Assembly (NCBI RefSeq): GCF_014472415.1
Contig: NZ_JACSZV010000038.1
Span: forward strand, 1 to 64,000
Direction: 5' to 3'
Length of the DNA: 64,000 nt
DNA from: Pseudomonas sp. N40(2020)
GTDB lineage: Bacteria; Pseudomonadota; Gammaproteobacteria; Pseudomonadales; Pseudomonadaceae
The notes under the pieces were generated by a model, which did no database searches, was not told where the DNA came from, and saw only the letters and a program-made list of their open reading frames with translations. This document shows, piece after piece, positions 26,727 through 35,427 of this stretch. Numbering within the stretch: the stretch's first letter is position 1; each line of letters begins with the position of its first letter. Position numbers and translations under genes: made by a program.

Positions 26727-27653
26727 TTAGGGTTGCGCGGCGAGCCAGGTCTCATCGCAGCAAGTCTTGAGGGTTTCACGCAACCAACGGTGCGCCGGGT
26801 CCTTGTCGAAGCGCGGATGCCAGGCCTGGGTCAGCATCAGGGTCGGCAACGGAATCGGCAGGTTGAAGGAGCGCAGCTTCAAGCCCAACCGCCGCACGCT
26901 CAACAGCGCTTCCTTGGGCACCGGCAGGATCAGGTCGGAATCCGGCAGAGCAAACATCGCCGCATGAAAACTCGGCGCAATCACTGCCACTCGCCGCTCC
27001 AGCCCAAGCGCATTCAGAGCCGTATCGATCGGCCCACGCGCAATGCCACGCCGCGACATGCTGATGTGGGAAAAACCGGCATAACGCTCGGCAGTGATTT
27101 CGCCGTCGAGCAGCGGATGATCCTCGCGCACCAGGCCGACGAAATGCGTGGAAAACAGGTTCTGCACTTTTACTTCCGGGGTCACCGGGCGGGTGTTGCT
27201 GACGCTCAGGTCGATCCGGCCTTCTCGCAGCGCTTCATCGTCGCCATCGCCTTCCGGGACGAAGCGCAGTTCACAGTGCGGCGCCTGCTGGTCGAGGGTG
27301 TCGAACAGTTTGCCGCCGTACACGCCGATGAAAAAGTCATTGGCGCGAATGCTGAAGCGCCGACGCAAACTGCCCAGTTCCACAGTGTCCGCCGAACGGA
27401 ACAACAGCGCGGCCTGCTCGACCACATCACGCACCTGTTCACGCAACTCCAATGCTTTGGGTGTCGGCACCAGGCCCCGGCCGGCGCGCACCAGAATCGG
27501 ATCGCCGATGGCTTCGCGAATGCGCGTCAGGGTTCGGCTCATGGCTGCCGGGCTGAGGTTCATCCGTCTGGCGGCGCCAACCACGCTGCCCTCGTCGAGC
27601 AAGGCGTCGAGGGCGACCAGAAGGTTCATGTCCGGGAGTTGCATGCTGAGCAC
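26727..27653 (-). CDS. LysR-family transcriptional regulator
   Basis: A 308-residue protein with an N-terminal winged helix-turn-helix (MNLLVALDALLDEGSVVGAA, RRMNLSPAAMSRTLTRIREA) and a C-terminal substrate-binding domain (about 95-300). The start MLSMQLPDMN at 27653 fits the family. It lies upstream of and in the same direction as the EmrB-like operon; it may control that operon or a distant one. The inducer is not identifiable. Confidence 0.9.
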   Translation of the reverse strand: MLSMQLPDMNLLVALDALLDEGSVVGAARRMNLSPAAMSRTLTRIREAIGDPILVRAGRGLVPTPKALELREQVRDVVEQAALLFRSADTVELGSLRRRFSIRANDFFIGVYGGKLFDTLDQQAPHCELRFVPEGDGDDEALREGRIDLSVSNTRPVTPEVKVQNLFSTHFVGLVREDHPLLDGEITAERYAGFSHISMSRRGIARGPIDTALNALGLERRVAVIAPSFHAAMFALPDSDLILPVPKEALLSVRRLGLKLRSFNLPIPLPTLMLTQAWHPRFDKDPAHRWLRETLKTCCDETWLAAQP

Positions 27654-27729
27654 TCATGGCTGATCTGGATTGATCTGTGCGCAATGCTAGCAAACATTCA
27701 GCTAATGAGGCGGTGGCCGGACCGACGCT

Positions 27730-27797
27730 TTCGCGAGCAGGCTCGCTCCCACATGGGAATGCATTTCAAATGTGGGAGCGAGCCTGCTCGCGAAGGG
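27730..27797. repeat. REPIN 5
   Basis: Inverted REP arms of the 'GTGGGAGCGAGCC' subtype with a short spacer containing GCATTTCAAA, nearly identical in both arms and spacer to REPIN 7 at 52692. It lies between the LysR gene start and the end of the ABC permease gene. Confidence 0.9.
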
Positions 27798-27817
27798 GCC
27801 GGTCGGAGCGCGACAAA

Positions 27818-28684
27818 TTACCGCTGCATCCCCCACCGCTTGACGGTCACCCGTTCCAGCGTGTCGAACACCAGATTCTCCACCAGCAACCCGATCAGGA
27901 TCACCACCGCCAACCCGGCAAACACTTTGTCGGTATACAGCTCATTGCGATTCTGAAAGATGTACCAGCCCAGGCCGCCCTTGCCGCTGGTCGCACCGAA
28001 CACCAACTCAGCGGCGATCAACGTACGCCAGGCAAACGCCCAGCCAATCTTCAGCCCGGCGAGAATCGACGGCAGCGCCGCCGGGATCAGGATAAACAGC
28101 ACAAAACGCATGCCCTTCAAACCGTAATTTCGCCCGGCCATGCGCAGGGTTTCCGAGACGCCGAGAAACCCTGCATAGGTATTCAACGCCAGCGCCCACA
28201 ACACCGAATGCACCAGCACAAAAATCAGGCTGTTCTGCCCCAGCCCAAACCACAGCAAGGCCAGCGGCAGCAGGGCAATCGCCGGCAGCGGATTGAACAT
28301 CGAGGTCAACGTGCTCAACAGATCGCGACCAAACTGCGTCGACACCGCCAACGTGGTCAGGGCAAACGCCAAGACAATGCCAATCAGATACCCCTTGAGC
28401 AGCACCACCAGCGATATCCACACCTTGCCCAGCAATTCGCCGCTGAGCAGACCGTCGTAAAGCGCATGACTGGTCTGCACAAAACTGGGCAGCAGCAGAT
28501 CGTTGTTCTGCACCCGGGCGACGATTTCCCACAGCACCGCGAGCAAAATCAGGATCAGGCTTTTACGCAGCCAGCCCTGTTGCCATAAGCGTTGACCGAT
28601 AGGTAATTCGCGCTCGACCGGTACGCTGGTCAGCGGCTGCAGCACGGTTTCGAATTCATGTCTTACAGATGATGATTGGCTCAT
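27818..28684 (-). CDS. ABC transporter permease, sulfonate/taurine/nitrate type
   Basis: About 288 residues from the ATG at 28684, which has GGAGG eight bases upstream. Six hydrophobic segments and the EAA-loop region (YAGFLGVSETLRMAGRNYG...LILIPAALPSILAGLKIGWA) match the SsuC/TauC family of permeases. It would form the membrane channel for the substrate-binding protein and ATPase encoded upstream. It is the last gene of the operon. Confidence 0.9.
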   Translation of the reverse strand: MSQSSSVRHEFETVLQPLTSVPVERELPIGQRLWQQGWLRKSLILILLAVLWEIVARVQNNDLLLPSFVQTSHALYDGLLSGELLGKVWISLVVLLKGYLIGIVLAFALTTLAVSTQFGRDLLSTLTSMFNPLPAIALLPLALLWFGLGQNSLIFVLVHSVLWALALNTYAGFLGVSETLRMAGRNYGLKGMRFVLFILIPAALPSILAGLKIGWAFAWRTLIAAELVFGATSGKGGLGWYIFQNRNELYTDKVFAGLAVVILIGLLVENLVFDTLERVTVKRWGMQR

Positions 28685-28704
28685 CGGGCAATCCTCCAGG
28701 CCGC

Positions 28705-29565
28705 TCAATAAGCGATGCGAATGTCGTTGAAGTCATGGTCGAGCTCGGTTTCCGGCGACTGGCCTTCATCGAACAACAGCCGATGAATGCGCCGTGCCGA
28801 CTCCTGAAACGCCACACCGCCAAGGCTTTGCAGGTTGTATTGATGGCTATGGACTTCCGCCCTCACCCGCCCCGGATGCGGCGACAGCAACAGGATGCGA
28901 TTGCCGACCACCAGCGCCTCTTCAATCGAGTGGGTGACGAACAACAGGGTGAAGCGCACTTCCTCCCAGAGCAGCAGCAACTCCTCCTGCATCTTGCGTC
29001 GGGTCAGTGCATCGAGTGCGGCGAACGGCTCGTCCATCAGCAGGATTTTTGGCTGCATCGCCAGCGCCCGGGCAATCGCCACCCGCGCTTTCATACCGCC
29101 GGACAAGGTATGCGGATAGGCATCGGCAAACGCCGCCAGACCGACTTTTTCCAGATAGTGCAGTGCACGTTCTTCGGCTTGTTTTTTCTTCAGCGTGCGC
29201 GAAGCGAGCAGTGGAAACATCACATTCTGTTTGACGGTTTTCCACGGCGGCAGTTGATCGAATTCCTGAAAAACTACTATCCGGTCAGGCCCCGGCGCAT
29301 CAACGCGCTGGCCTTGCAGGCGGATCTCGCCTTCGCAAGGCTGGATGAACCCCGCGACGGCTTTGAGCAAGGTGGATTTACCGCAGCCGGATGGGCCGAG
29401 CAGCACGAAGCGATCCTGTTGATCGACTTCAAAACTGACCTGGTGAGTCGCTCGGACGACGCGTTGCGGCGTGCGGTATTCCAGGCTGACCTGGTCGACC
29501 GCCAACAGCGCTTGCGCCGTGGCGACCGGGTTGCTGGCCGCGTGGCCTTGCAAAGGGGCATTCAT
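28705..29565 (-). CDS. ABC transporter ATP-binding protein, sulfonate/taurine type
   Basis: About 286 residues from MNAPLQGH at 29565. Walker A GPSGCGKST, Q-loop (VFQEFDQLPPW), signature LSGGMKARVAIARAL and Walker B ILLMDEPFAALD are all present, as is the H-loop (FVTHSIEEAL). The FQEFDQLPPWKTVKQNV segment is typical of SsuB/TauB ATPases. It powers uptake through the downstream permease. It starts 5 bp after the binding-protein gene. Confidence 0.92.
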   Translation of the reverse strand: MNAPLQGHAASNPVATAQALLAVDQVSLEYRTPQRVVRATHQVSFEVDQQDRFVLLGPSGCGKSTLLKAVAGFIQPCEGEIRLQGQRVDAPGPDRIVVFQEFDQLPPWKTVKQNVMFPLLASRTLKKKQAEERALHYLEKVGLAAFADAYPHTLSGGMKARVAIARALAMQPKILLMDEPFAALDALTRRKMQEELLLLWEEVRFTLLFVTHSIEEALVVGNRILLLSPHPGRVRAEVHSHQYNLQSLGGVAFQESARRIHRLLFDEGQSPETELDHDFNDIRIAY

Positions 29566-29570
29566 CTTGG

Positions 29571-30596
29571 TCAGCTCCCTTGCAGCGGTTTGGCGTCCTG
29601 GAAGAAGTAGTCCTTCCACGATTCAGGCTTGTTCTTGATGGCGCCGACGCGGTAGAGGAATTCGGCCAGTGGGTAGGTATTTTTCGGCGTGACGCTGAAT
29701 TCGAACTGCGGGTTTTCGATGATTTTCAGCAAGGCGGCGCGGTCGATTTTGGCTTTGGTCACGCGGATGTAAGTGTCGGCCGCCGCGCCTTTATCGTTCT
29801 GGGCGAACTGCGCAGCTTCGGTCAGCGCTTCGACGAAGGCTTTGTAAGTCTTCGGGTTCTCGTTGCGGAATTTCTCGGTGGCGAACAGCACCGTAGGCGA
29901 GTTCGGACCGAGCACGTCGTAGGAATTGAGCACGACATGCACGTTGGGGTTTTCCAGCGCCTGATCCTGGAACGGCGGGTTGGAGAAATGCCCGGTCAGC
30001 TCGGTGCCGCCGGCAATCAGTGCAGCGGTGGCGTCCGGGTGCGGAACGGCGATGGTGTATTTGTCGAGACGATTGAATTCCTTGTCGCCCCACTGCTTGG
30101 CGGCCGCGTATTGCAGGAAGCGCGACTGCACGGAGACGCCCACCGCCGGGACCGCAATGCGATCTTTCTCGGTGAAATCAGCAATGGTCTTGACCTTGGG
30201 ATTGTTGCTCACCAAGTAGTACGGAAAGTTGCCCAGCGAGGCCACGGCTTTGACGTTCTGCTTGCCGTGGGTGCGATCCCAGATGGTCAGCAGCGGGCCG
30301 ACGCCAGCGCCGGCAATGTCGATGGAGCCGGAGAGCAGCGCATCGTTGACCGCCGCGCCACCGGACAACTGCGTCCAGTCGACCTTGATGTCGAGGCCTT
30401 CCTGCTTGCCGTACTTCTCGATCAGGCCCTGATCGCGCACCACGTTGAGCAATAAATAGACGATGCCGAACTGCTCGGCGATGCGGATTTCACCTTCGGC
30501 GTGAGCCACGGTCGGCGCCACCAGGCTGCCGGCAATCAGACTGAAACCCAGGCCGATGGCCGCGGCCAGCGGCGCAAATGGAAGACGTTTGGACAT
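29571..30596 (-). CDS. Periplasmic substrate-binding protein, SsuA/TauA/NMT1 family
   Basis: The product has 341 residues with a Sec signal peptide (cleavage after APTVAHA). The mature domain starts EGEIRIAEQFGIVYLLLNVV and contains LSGGAAVNDALLSGSIDIAG, the usual ligand-pocket segments of the aliphatic-sulfonate/taurine binding family. The ligand is probably a sulfonate or sulfate ester, judging from the adjacent TauD-family gene, but this is inference. It lies 18 bp after the dioxygenase gene. Confidence 0.9.
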   Translation of the reverse strand: MSKRLPFAPLAAAIGLGFSLIAGSLVAPTVAHAEGEIRIAEQFGIVYLLLNVVRDQGLIEKYGKQEGLDIKVDWTQLSGGAAVNDALLSGSIDIAGAGVGPLLTIWDRTHGKQNVKAVASLGNFPYYLVSNNPKVKTIADFTEKDRIAVPAVGVSVQSRFLQYAAAKQWGDKEFNRLDKYTIAVPHPDATAALIAGGTELTGHFSNPPFQDQALENPNVHVVLNSYDVLGPNSPTVLFATEKFRNENPKTYKAFVEALTEAAQFAQNDKGAAADTYIRVTKAKIDRAALLKIIENPQFEFSVTPKNTYPLAEFLYRVGAIKNKPESWKDYFFQDAKPLQGS

Positions 30597-30614
30597 GATC
30601 GAATCTCCGGCAAA

Positions 30615-31511
30615 TCAGAAAGGCGCGTCGCCCTGAATGGTCGTGCGATACAGCTTGCGGCGCAGGTGCGCAGGGCAACCGGCGGCGAGATGGATCAGGG
30701 AACGGTTGTCCCAGAACACCATGTCGTGGGGCTGCCATTGGTGGCGGTAGATGTTGTGCGGCAGCACGCTGTGGGCGTAGAGCTCGGCGAGCAGTTGTTT
30801 GCTCTCGTCGTGCGGCAGGCCAACGATGCGTGTGGTGAAGCCTTCACTGACGAACAGCGACTTACGACCATTTTCCGGATGGGTGCGGGCAATCGGGTGC
30901 ACCACTTCGGCGACTTGGGCGAGTTGCTCGGGAGTCAGGGTCGGGCGCCAATTGCCTTCGAATTTGGTCTCGCTGTAACGCGCGGTGTAGGAGTGCGCAG
31001 CCGAGCGGCCCTCCACCGCTTTGCGCAGCGCCTCGGGCAGGCTGTCCCAGGCTTTGTGCATGTCGGCAAACAAAGTGTCGCCACCCTCCGACGGCAACTC
31101 CTGCGCATGCAGCATCGAGCCGAGGCTCGGCAGCTCTTTATAGGAAAGGTCGGAGTGCCAGAACTTGCCGGCATCGCCCAGACCGATGTTCTGGCCGTTC
31201 TCGACGATGTTGGAAACGATGAGGATTTCCGGGTGGTTGGCCAGCAGGAACTGCTTGAGCACGTGGATCTGCAACACGCCGAAGCGGCGGCTGAAGTCGA
31301 TCTGCTGTTGTGGGGTGATGCGCTGTTCGCGGAACACCACGACGTGGTGATCGAGGTGCGCGCGGTGAATGCGCGAGAAGTCCTGGTCGTTGACCGGACG
31401 GGTCAGGTCGAGGCAGATGATCTCGGCGCCGACGGCACCGCTGAACGGGCGAATTTCGAAGGTTTGCGGCGCGGCGGTCGCGGCGCTTGGAGTGGCAGTA
31501 GCTGCGGACAT
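30615..31511 (-). CDS. TauD/TfdA-family 2-oxoglutarate, Fe(II)-dependent dioxygenase
   Basis: A 298-residue enzyme with the facial triad in order: H119 and D121 (FWHSDLSYKELPS) and H274 (NRSLIHLAAG), plus the 2-oxoglutarate-binding arginine near 284-285 (HLRRKLYRTTI). TauD-type enzymes oxidise a C-H next to a sulfonate or sulfate ester, releasing sulfite or sulfate for growth. As first gene of an operon with a sulfonate-type ABC importer, sulfur scavenging is the likely role; alkylsulfatase (AtsK-like) and taurine dioxygenase are both possible. GGGAG lies 8 bases before the ATG. Confidence 0.9.
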   Translation of the reverse strand: MSAATATPSAATAAPQTFEIRPFSGAVGAEIICLDLTRPVNDQDFSRIHRAHLDHHVVVFREQRITPQQQIDFSRRFGVLQIHVLKQFLLANHPEILIVSNIVENGQNIGLGDAGKFWHSDLSYKELPSLGSMLHAQELPSEGGDTLFADMHKAWDSLPEALRKAVEGRSAAHSYTARYSETKFEGNWRPTLTPEQLAQVAEVVHPIARTHPENGRKSLFVSEGFTTRIVGLPHDESKQLLAELYAHSVLPHNIYRHQWQPHDMVFWDNRSLIHLAAGCPAHLRRKLYRTTIQGDAPF

Positions 31512-31764
31512 CTTTCAATCTCCCACGCACGGCGCGCTCATGGGCGCGCGCGTCGATCAGAAACTCACGCTGGATTGCGTGTTGGTTCAGGTCGTGCGGC
31601 GCGCCGATTGGTCGGCAGGTACGCAGGGGAGTGACTTTATAGCTATAAGAATTGGAAATTAAATACCGTTAGCGAATAACGATATGGCTAATGGTGAGGA
31701 ATGGACGGGATGGTGAGTGACGGTTTTTGTCACTTACTGACAGGGATGTGGAGTCAGGACTGCC
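31512..31764 (-). promoter_or_regulatory. Leader and promoter region of the sulfonate-type operon
   Basis: No gene is seen here. Nearest the dioxygenase start is a GC-rich hairpin (GGCGCGCTCATG... / GCGCGCGC, about 31528-31552). Further upstream an AT-rich stretch holds a 12-bp perfect palindrome TTATAGCTATAA at 31637-31648. Such operons in pseudomonads answer to sulfate starvation through CysB-type LysR regulators; the AT-rich palindrome could be such a site, but this is inference. Confidence 0.4.
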
Positions 31765-31862
31765 GCCATCGCTGGCAAGCCAGCTCCCACAGGGTTCTCA
31801 GCTGGACACAAATATGGGCCCGATACAAAAACCTCTGGGAGCTGGCTTGCCAGCGATGAGGC
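31765..31862. repeat. REPIN 6, 'GCTGGCTTGCCAGC' class
   Basis: Inverted arms (CATCGCTGGCAAGCCAGCTC and complement) separated by a spacer of about 40 bp. This is a different REP class from REPINs 1-5 and 7. It lies downstream of lapC, between it and the sulfonate operon promoter. Confidence 0.88.
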
Positions 31863-31879
31863 CAGTTGCCAATGAAGAT

Positions 31880-33247
31880 CTACCGCTCGTGCAACGCCTC
31901 GGCACGCGCCCGAATGATCGGCTTGAGCAGATAACTCAACACCGACTTCTTGCCGGTGATGATGTCCACTGACGCGACCATCCCCGGGATGATCAACAAC
32001 GGCTTCTCATCGGTGCCCAGGTGGCTGCGCTCGGTGCGCACCTTGATGATGTAGTAAGTGGTTTTCTTGTCTTCGTCGGTGATGGTGTCGGCGCCGATCT
32101 GCTCCAACTGGGCTTTCAGCCCGCCGTAGATGGTGTAGTCATACGCGGTGAATTTCACGATCGCTTCCTGCCCCGGATGCAGGAACGCGATGTCCTGCGG
32201 GCGGATCTTGGCTTCGACCAGCAAGGTGTCGTCCAGCGGCACGATTTCTACCATGTCGCTGCCCGGCTGGATCACGCCGCCGATGGTATTGACCAGCAAC
32301 TTGTTGACGATGCCGCGTACCGGCGAGGTGACCAGCGTACGGCTGACCCGGTCTTCCAGCGCTTTGCCGGTGGCCTGGGCCTTGTTCAGGTCGGTGCGGG
32401 CTTCGTTGAGCTGGGTCAGCGCTTCGCTGCGGAATTTGCCGCGAGTCTCGTCAATCTTGCGCTGCACTTCCTTGATCGCCGATTCAGCGCGGGGAATAGC
32501 CAGAGTCGTGGCGTCGAGCTGACCACGGGTTTCCACTTCGGCACGCTTGAGACGCAGCACTTCTACTGGGGATACCGCGCCCTGCGCCACCAGTGGCTCG
32601 GACATGTTGATTTCCTGCCGTTGCAGGCCGAGTTGCTGGCGATATTGCGCCTGCTTGGAGCTGAATTCGCGCAGCTCTTGCTGGCGCTGGATCAACTGCT
32701 CCTGCAACCCGCCGATCTCGTCGTGCAATTGCTGGCGGCGGCTGATGTAAAGGGATTCTTCGCTCTTGGCCTGACCCGGCACCGCTTTGACCACGTCTTC
32801 CGGGAAGTTCAACGGACGGTCATCGACTTCGGCGCTAAGGCGCTCCACGCGCAGCAACATCGACTGCCGATCGGCTTCGGTTTCGCCGACGTTGGAGGCA
32901 AATCGTGTGTCGTCCAGACGAATCAGCGGCGCGCCGGCCTCGACGATCTGGCCTTCCTTGACGAACAGTTCGGCGACGATCCCGCCCTCAAGGTTCTGGA
33001 TTTTCTGGATCTTCGACGAAGGAATGGCCTTGCCGTCGCCCTTGGTCACTTCGTCGATCACGGCGAAATTGGCCCAGAGCATCAGAAAGACGAAGAAGCC
33101 GATGATCGCCCAGATGGTCAGGCGAACGACGCGCGGGGCGTCTTCTATCAGCGCCTTGTTGACCTCCGGCAGTGGCTGACCCTGCAGCGATGCGGAGCCT
33201 TTGAAGTAACGACGGATCGAATCCTTGACACCCGACTTAAGCAACAC
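31880..33247 (-). CDS. lapC: LapC, HlyD-type adaptor of the LapA secretion system
   Basis: The product has 455 residues: one transmembrane helix (TIWAIIGFFVFLMLWANFAVID), then a periplasmic adaptor domain with lipoyl parts (KIQNLEGGIVAELFVKEGQI and TSPVRGIVNKLLVNTIGG), a long coiled coil (residues about 120-290) and the beta-barrel segment. The IQNLEGGIV motif is standard for type I secretion adaptors. It joins the LapB ABC protein to the LapE outer-membrane channel to export LapA. The GTG start at 33247 overlaps the lapB end by 11 bp. It is the last gene of lapEBC. Confidence 0.93.
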   Translation of the reverse strand: MLLKSGVKDSIRRYFKGSASLQGQPLPEVNKALIEDAPRVVRLTIWAIIGFFVFLMLWANFAVIDEVTKGDGKAIPSSKIQKIQNLEGGIVAELFVKEGQIVEAGAPLIRLDDTRFASNVGETEADRQSMLLRVERLSAEVDDRPLNFPEDVVKAVPGQAKSEESLYISRRQQLHDEIGGLQEQLIQRQQELREFSSKQAQYRQQLGLQRQEINMSEPLVAQGAVSPVEVLRLKRAEVETRGQLDATTLAIPRAESAIKEVQRKIDETRGKFRSEALTQLNEARTDLNKAQATGKALEDRVSRTLVTSPVRGIVNKLLVNTIGGVIQPGSDMVEIVPLDDTLLVEAKIRPQDIAFLHPGQEAIVKFTAYDYTIYGGLKAQLEQIGADTITDEDKKTTYYIIKVRTERSHLGTDEKPLLIIPGMVASVDIITGKKSVLSYLLKPIIRARAEALHER

Positions 33248-35402
33248 TGATCTGCCCCTTCTTCAACGCTTCCATCACGGCGGCTTTCGGGCCATCGGCG
33301 AGAATCTGTCCACGGTCGATCACCAGCAGGCGATCCACCAGCGACAGCAGTGATGCCCGGTGTGTCACCAGCACCACGGTCTTGTTTTCAATCACCGCCG
33401 CGAGGCGTTGCTTGAGGCGTTCTTCACCGGTGTTGTCCATGGCGCTGGTCGGCTCGTCCATCAACAGAATCGGCGGATTGAGCAACAATGCCCGGGCCAG
33501 GGCGACGTTCTGGCGTTGGCCACCCGACAGGTTCTGCCCGCGCTCGCCGACTTGCAGTTCATACCCTTGCGGATGCAGACGGGCGAATTCGTGAACGCCG
33601 GCCAGTTCAGCGGCTTGCAGTACCAGCTCGTCTTCTACATAGCGCGCGCCGGAGACAAGGTTGTCGCGCAGGGTGCCGGCGAGCAACTGGATGTCCTGCG
33701 GCACGTAGCCGATGTTGTAGCGCAGTTCGCTGACGTCGATCTGGCGAATATCCACGCCGTCGACCAGCAACGCGCCGTCGTCCGGCTGATACAGGCCCAC
33801 CAGCAGTTTCGCCAGCGAGCTCTTGCCTGAACCGCTGCGACCGATGATGCCGATCTTCTCGCCGGGACGGATCACCAGGTTGATGTTCTTCAACGCCGGG
33901 TTCTGTTGTTCCGGGTAGGTGAAGTTGAGTTGACGGCATTCGATGGCGCCTTGCAGAACCTTGCGGCTCAGTGGGCGCTCTTCGAAGTTGCGTTCTTGCG
34001 GCAGCTCCATCATCTGGTCGACCGAGGTCATGGTCACCCGAGCTTGTTGATATCGGGTCAGCAGACCGGATAGCGAGGCCAGCGGGCTCAGTGCGCGGCC
34101 GCTGAGCATGTAGCAGGCAATCAGGCCGCCCATGCTCAGATGACCGTCGATGATCTGATAGACGCCGAAGACAATCATGATCACCCCGGCCAGTTGCTGG
34201 ATCAGCAGGGTGATGTTCATCGCCAGACCGGACAGCATTTTCACCCGCAGCTCCAAGCGGCTGAGGGTGCCGATGGTTTGTTCCCACTGGTATTGGCGTT
34301 CGCTTTCGGCGTTGTTGACCTTCACCGCGTCGAGGCCGGCGAGGGTTTCGATCAGGCTCGATTGACGCTCGGCGCCGAGGGCCATGGTTCGCTCCATGGT
34401 CGCCACCAACGGCTTCTGCAGGGCATAGCCGATCAGCAGAGCGATCGGGAACGCCAGCACCGGAATCCACACCAGATGCCCGCCAAGAATGGCGATGACG
34501 ATGAAGATCAGGATGGTGAACGGCAAATCGATCAGGCTGGTCAGGGTCAGCGAAGCGAGGAAGTCACGCAGGCTCTGAAACTCGTGGATGTTCTGGGCGA
34601 AGCTGCCGACCCGCGCCGGGCGGTATTTCATGGCCATGCCGACGATGCGTTCGAACAGCGTCGCAGAGATGATCAGGTCGGTTTTCTTGCCGGCCAGATC
34701 CAGGCACAGGCTGCGCAGGCTTTTGAGGATCAGGTCGAAGATATAGGCGCCGGTGATGCCCAGCGCCAGCACCCACAGGGTCGCTTCGGCCTGGTTTGGC
34801 ACTACGCGGTCGTAGACGTTCATCACGAACAGCGGCGCGGCCATGGCAATGATGTTGATCAGGAAACTGGCGGCGATGGCGTCGGCGTACAGCCAGCGCG
34901 AACGCTTGAGGGTGTCGCGGAACCACGAGCGGGCGCGTGGAATCAGCGTGCCGTGGTTGACGTCGAATTTGTGTTGCGGCTGGGCGAAGAAGACTTTGCC
35001 GGTGTAGTCATCGGCAAGCAGTTCGCGGCTGACCACCGATTCGCCGCCATCGCTTTCGCTGAGCAGCACCCGGGCCTGGTTTTCATCCTGCCAGCCAAGC
35101 AGCACAGCACTGCGGCCGTCCTTGAGCAGCAACAACGCCGGCATGGCGATCGCCGGAATTTCTTCCAGCTTGCGTTGCAGCACCCGACCTTGCAGGCCGG
35201 CGCGAGCCGCCGCGCGGGGCAGCAACTCGACACTCAGACGTTGTTTGGGCAGCGGCAGGCCGGTGGTCAGCATCGCCGCGCTGGCGGGTTTCTGGTGCAG
35301 CATGCAAAGGGCTAGCAGACCGTCCAGTAACGGATCGTCGTGCAACGCGCGTGGATCATGACTGAGATGAACTCGACTGACTTCTGATTCCACGCTCGAC
35401 AC
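33237..35402 (-). CDS. lapB: LapB, type I secretion ABC transporter with C39-like domain
   Basis: A 721-residue half-transporter. Residues 1 to about 140 form a C39-like domain that seems to lack the catalytic cysteine of bacteriocin-processing relatives, so it binds rather than cuts the cargo. A six-helix membrane domain follows (about 165-440), then the nucleotide-binding domain with Walker A GRSGSGKSS (near 520), signature LSGGQRQNVALARAL, Walker B ILLMDEPTSAMD and H-loop LVTHRASLL. It energises LapA export. The start is taken as GTG at 35402; another GTG three codons in (35393) is possible. Confidence 0.93.
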   Translation of the reverse strand: MSSVESEVSRVHLSHDPRALHDDPLLDGLLALCMLHQKPASAAMLTTGLPLPKQRLSVELLPRAAARAGLQGRVLQRKLEEIPAIAMPALLLLKDGRSAVLLGWQDENQARVLLSESDGGESVVSRELLADDYTGKVFFAQPQHKFDVNHGTLIPRARSWFRDTLKRSRWLYADAIAASFLINIIAMAAPLFVMNVYDRVVPNQAEATLWVLALGITGAYIFDLILKSLRSLCLDLAGKKTDLIISATLFERIVGMAMKYRPARVGSFAQNIHEFQSLRDFLASLTLTSLIDLPFTILIFIVIAILGGHLVWIPVLAFPIALLIGYALQKPLVATMERTMALGAERQSSLIETLAGLDAVKVNNAESERQYQWEQTIGTLSRLELRVKMLSGLAMNITLLIQQLAGVIMIVFGVYQIIDGHLSMGGLIACYMLSGRALSPLASLSGLLTRYQQARVTMTSVDQMMELPQERNFEERPLSRKVLQGAIECRQLNFTYPEQQNPALKNINLVIRPGEKIGIIGRSGSGKSSLAKLLVGLYQPDDGALLVDGVDIRQIDVSELRYNIGYVPQDIQLLAGTLRDNLVSGARYVEDELVLQAAELAGVHEFARLHPQGYELQVGERGQNLSGGQRQNVALARALLLNPPILLMDEPTSAMDNTGEERLKQRLAAVIENKTVVLVTHRASLLSLVDRLLVIDRGQILADGPKAAVMEALKKGQISVA

Positions 35403-35427
35403 TCTTTGGCAATTGAAAAGGGATAAC

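Noticed and set aside
31512..31660. Open frame continuing upstream of the dioxygenase gene in another phase (LNQHAIQREFLIDARAHERA)
   Set aside because: It looks peptide-like but has no ATG or GTG start with a ribosome-binding site, and the stretch contains a strong hairpin; more likely leader sequence.
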